Positions 18,550 to 20,847 of a DNA stretch of 20,847 nt are shown here, in pieces (the first letter of the stretch is position 1; each line of letters opens with the position of its first letter). Under the pieces are notes generated by a model, which was given only the letters and a program-made list of their open reading frames with translations, did no database searches and was not told where the DNA came from. The position numbers and the translations under genes were made by a program. This stretch comes from Isoetes engelmannii (taxonomy: Eukaryota; Streptophyta; Lycopodiopsida; Isoetales; Isoetaceae), in the NCBI GenBank assembly GCA_011763485.2, contig JAANSK020276491.1:1-20847 (forward strand). The letters run 5' to 3'.

Positions 18550-19588
18550 CATTAACAAGTAAAGAACACGAACCAGAATAAAAAATTTAGCACTGGTAAC
18601 ACTTCATCTTATACTTTCCTTAATTAAAGAAGATGCACTTCAACTCAAAGGTGTTAAGAAAAAAAAAGGTCTAGAGATTGGCCTAAGAGTTGGAACACTT
18701 TTTTTTTTATAGGACTGTCATCTTTCTATAACTACGTTCCTTATTATTGCTATGGGGTGTTTTCCTTGAGCTCTTGGAGTATGACTATCTTGTGTTTCTA
18801 TTGACCTTGTTACATGTCATTCTTCTATGGTGATATTTATGCCAGTCTTATTCTATCGTCGGGTTATGGTGTATCTTTATGGGGTATAGGCTCTTAATTG
18901 TTTTGACAAGTCATTTGGCTTTGTTTTCCTTGGGTTTGCACTGATATATTTTCTCTATAAAGCATTTAGATATGTCCCTCTCTTTCTTTTATGCACTTCT
19001 AAAAGTTTGTCATGGCTAGCTGATGCTCTTTGTTTTTAAATGGCTACCACTCTAGGGTTCGAGTTTGGGTTATGTTATAACCAACACTTATATTGGGGTT
19101 CACATTCCTTGTTGTTTTTGGAGCTTTGTTGTGTTAACACTTTTTAGGGGATATCGTTCATGCATTTTTTACTATGGGAGCTTGCTTCTATTTCGTCTCA
19201 TCTCCCAGTCTCGCTATTGACAAATTCATTTTTAACCTTGTCCTTCACTACCTTGATCTCAGTCTCGCATGTTATAAACTTCAAATTGCTCCAATGATGG
19301 TTTTTTGGTTTAGGATCGGTCTTATTTCTCCATGCGTCATATTTTACATAGGTTTTGCAATTTTCATACGTTCCACTGGATTTTTTATTATGGGTTCTTC
19401 GTTTCGAGCAAGGTGTTCCAGTCATTATGCTTATTGAGGAGTATTCTGTATTTGCTAACATTGTCACTTGCATTTTTCGTTTTTTAGTCTCACTTAATAA
19501 ACTTCCTTCAATGCATATGTCATATCTGAAAGTTGTTCTTGTTCTTATGACTTGATGCTGCTCCCATTGTTTTATATGACAGGCACGC

Positions 19589-19606
19589 GGTGGTGGTGGT
19601 GGTGGT
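19589..19606. repeat. (GGT)6 microsatellite
   Basis: Six GGT units follow an intron-acceptor-like TGACAG (19578-19583). In one frame the tract would read as polyglycine followed by VDPEDAS, but no exon context supports this. Confidence 0.8.
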
Positions 19607-20115
19607 GTAGATCCCGAAGACGCTTCGACTGCTAGTAGGTCTCTTTCTGTTTTATATGCAGTGTTCTAGATTGTGTTCCTATTTAGAATATAAAGACCTA
19701 ACCTAGGCACAAGTTATCAACCATATATTTTAGGAATTGTTTGTTTGCAAAAAAAGTGGTCGGAAGAAATGTTTCTTACAGAGCTGTTACATGTGTAACT
19801 CCTTGTAGTCACATGATATTAGATGGTTTGTCTCTAAGAGCAAACATGTGTTTATCTTAATCAAAGGATCTACTATATTTCAATCCAACGGTTATTATAA
19901 TTAGAAAAACCCTTGAAAATTCAGCCCCTTCTTTCAAACTCGTAGAACATAATCAAAGTCTAAGTTTGCAGCCGTTCAACCAGTAGAAACACTAAGATTC
20001 TGCTAAACTTTGAACTCTGCTGTACACTGTGGCCCAAGTTTATTTGAATGAAAGATAGTCTACTTTTTTTTTTGTTTGAACCGGTAGTTCCTTATCAGAT
20101 ATGTTCTCTATGCAG

Positions 20116-20334
20116 GTCATAAATGATCGTGAAAGTGGGAAATCTCATGCTTTTGGCTTTGTGACCTTTGCGATGAGGAATGGTATAGATTACATGAACC
20201 GGAAGGAGCTTGATGGTAAAAACGCAATAGTAAATCAGGCACAATCAAGGTTTGGAGGAGGCAGAAAAGGCCGATGCAACAGAGGCAGAGGCTATGGTAT
20301 AGAAGATGCTCTCGCAGAATATAGTTCTAGGTAG
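20116..20334 (+). pseudogene. Decayed second exon of a glycine-rich RNA-binding protein (GR-RBP)
   Basis: An intron-acceptor TGCAG (20111-20115) is followed by 72 codons matching the second half of the RRM in plant GR-RBPs (GRP7/GRP8 type). The VINDRESGKS start is where the family's single conserved intron lies. Several signs of decay appear: the RNP1 block reads SHAFGFVTF where RNA-binding copies have Arg-Gly (SRGFGFVTF); four codons are missing after it relative to the family; and the glycine-rich tail shrinks to a GGGRKGR / RGRGYG remnant before a foreign-looking end. No first exon with RNP2 lies in the upstream 2.5 kb. It is most likely a broken copy, though a far-upstream or unusual first exon cannot be ruled out. 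Confidence 0.7.
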
Positions 20335-20847
20335 GATTTCCTTTTATCGATTCTTTATCTCTAGCTTATGTACATTGGTTTCAAGTGCTTGCATGTTGTA
20401 AGTGAGCTCTCATAGAATGTAATTCCAGCTAGAATCTTCTATGCCCATAGTTACATTTCATAAAAATAATGGATGGAATTTGCCCTACAGTTTGGAACTG
20501 GCAAACATCATGAAGCAACATCATGTGCATAAGAACATCTTCCATTCAGAAGCTAGGTATGGATTGCAGTGTTGGAAACGGGCTAAACAATGAAGATTTA
20601 GAGTGTCCTGAGCAAGTATGACATCTTCAACAAAATATGGACTTATTTATTATCAATATACAATACTTTAAATATAGAGTTTTTTTAAACTCTATTTTAA
20701 TGAACTTTATAGATTCTGATTATATAAGTCTATATTAAAAGTATAATAATTACTAGTGTATACAAATGGTTTCTAAAGTAATCATCATTTGAATTTACTT
20801 TTTAAGTAGAACATTTTGAAAATAGAAATTTTTAATTTTCCGTTTTA
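20335..20847. other. AT-rich tail of the window, no gene seen
   Basis: The last 200 bp are strongly AT-rich and include a perfect 9-bp inverted repeat (ATAGAGTTT and AAACTCTAT, 20674-20695, 4-nt T loop). No coding or RNA gene is recognised. Confidence 0.7.

Larger units (their letters stand above)
17612..20115. other. 2.5-kb stretch without a recognised gene
   Basis: I searched it by eye for the first exon of a glycine-rich RNA-binding protein (the CFVGGLAW-type RNP2 block) and did not find it. The open frames at 19174-19555 are T-rich and show no domain. The region holds a short tandem duplication (17890-17986), a possible antisense primer site (18540-18549), A and T runs (18660, 18700) and a (GGT)6 tract (19589-19606). 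Confidence 0.6.

Noticed and set aside
19174-19555. T-rich open frames with hydrophobic translations
   Set aside because: The hydrophobic look comes from T-rich base composition; there are no motifs and no splice or promoter context.
1-20847. CRISPR array, bacterial operon or phage system
   Set aside because: All coding signals are plant nuclear; no repeat-spacer pattern with regular spacing is present.

Overview
This is a piece of land-plant nuclear DNA, probably from a seed plant. The evidence is a 27-exon gene with AT-rich GT-AG introns, an ATL-type RING-H2 gene, a bulb-type (GNA) lectin, a glycine-rich RNA-binding-protein exon, and LTR retrotransposon debris carrying the plant initiator-Met-tRNA primer site TGGTATCAGAGC. 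I cannot name the species. A gymnosperm or early-diverging seed plant is a guess only.

Layout. Positions 1-1491 hold the decayed 3' half of a Ty3/gypsy retrotransposon on the minus strand: the end of RNase H, integrase with stops and frameshifts, and a possible 3' LTR start near 293. It ends about 120 bp before the start codon of the main gene. Positions 1615-15216 (+) are a complete HEATR6-like HEAT-repeat gene. I resolved all 27 exons; they join in frame to 1,179 codons plus a stop, the size expected for the family. Intron 24 (12756-14594) carries a 1.49-kb non-autonomous LTR element of TRIM size, with two LTRs of about 217 bp, a PBS, a PPT and a matching 5-bp target duplication.

Positions 15217-15754 are a convergent intergenic stretch with a roughly 45-bp repeat in three copies. 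Positions 15755-16621 (-) encode an intronless secreted protein with an N-terminal domain I do not recognise and a complete bulb-type lectin domain. About 600 bp of divergent promoter space separates it from an intronless ATL-type RING-H2 E3 ligase (17225-17611, +). The next 2.5 kb has no recognisable gene, only small repeats and a possible antisense LTR/PBS junction at 18540. A decayed second exon of a glycine-rich RNA-binding protein lies at 20116-20334 with no first exon in the window, followed by an AT-rich tail.

The genes are unrelated neighbours and do not form a pathway. HEATR6 is a conserved eukaryotic HEAT-repeat protein of poorly known function; the lectin and the RING ligase belong to families often linked to stress or defence. 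I see no clearly new multi-gene system. The most unusual items are the lectin's N-terminal domain, the exon-to-HEAT-repeat register and DDX3-like YxPPHLR motif of HEATR6, and the details of the intronic LTR element.
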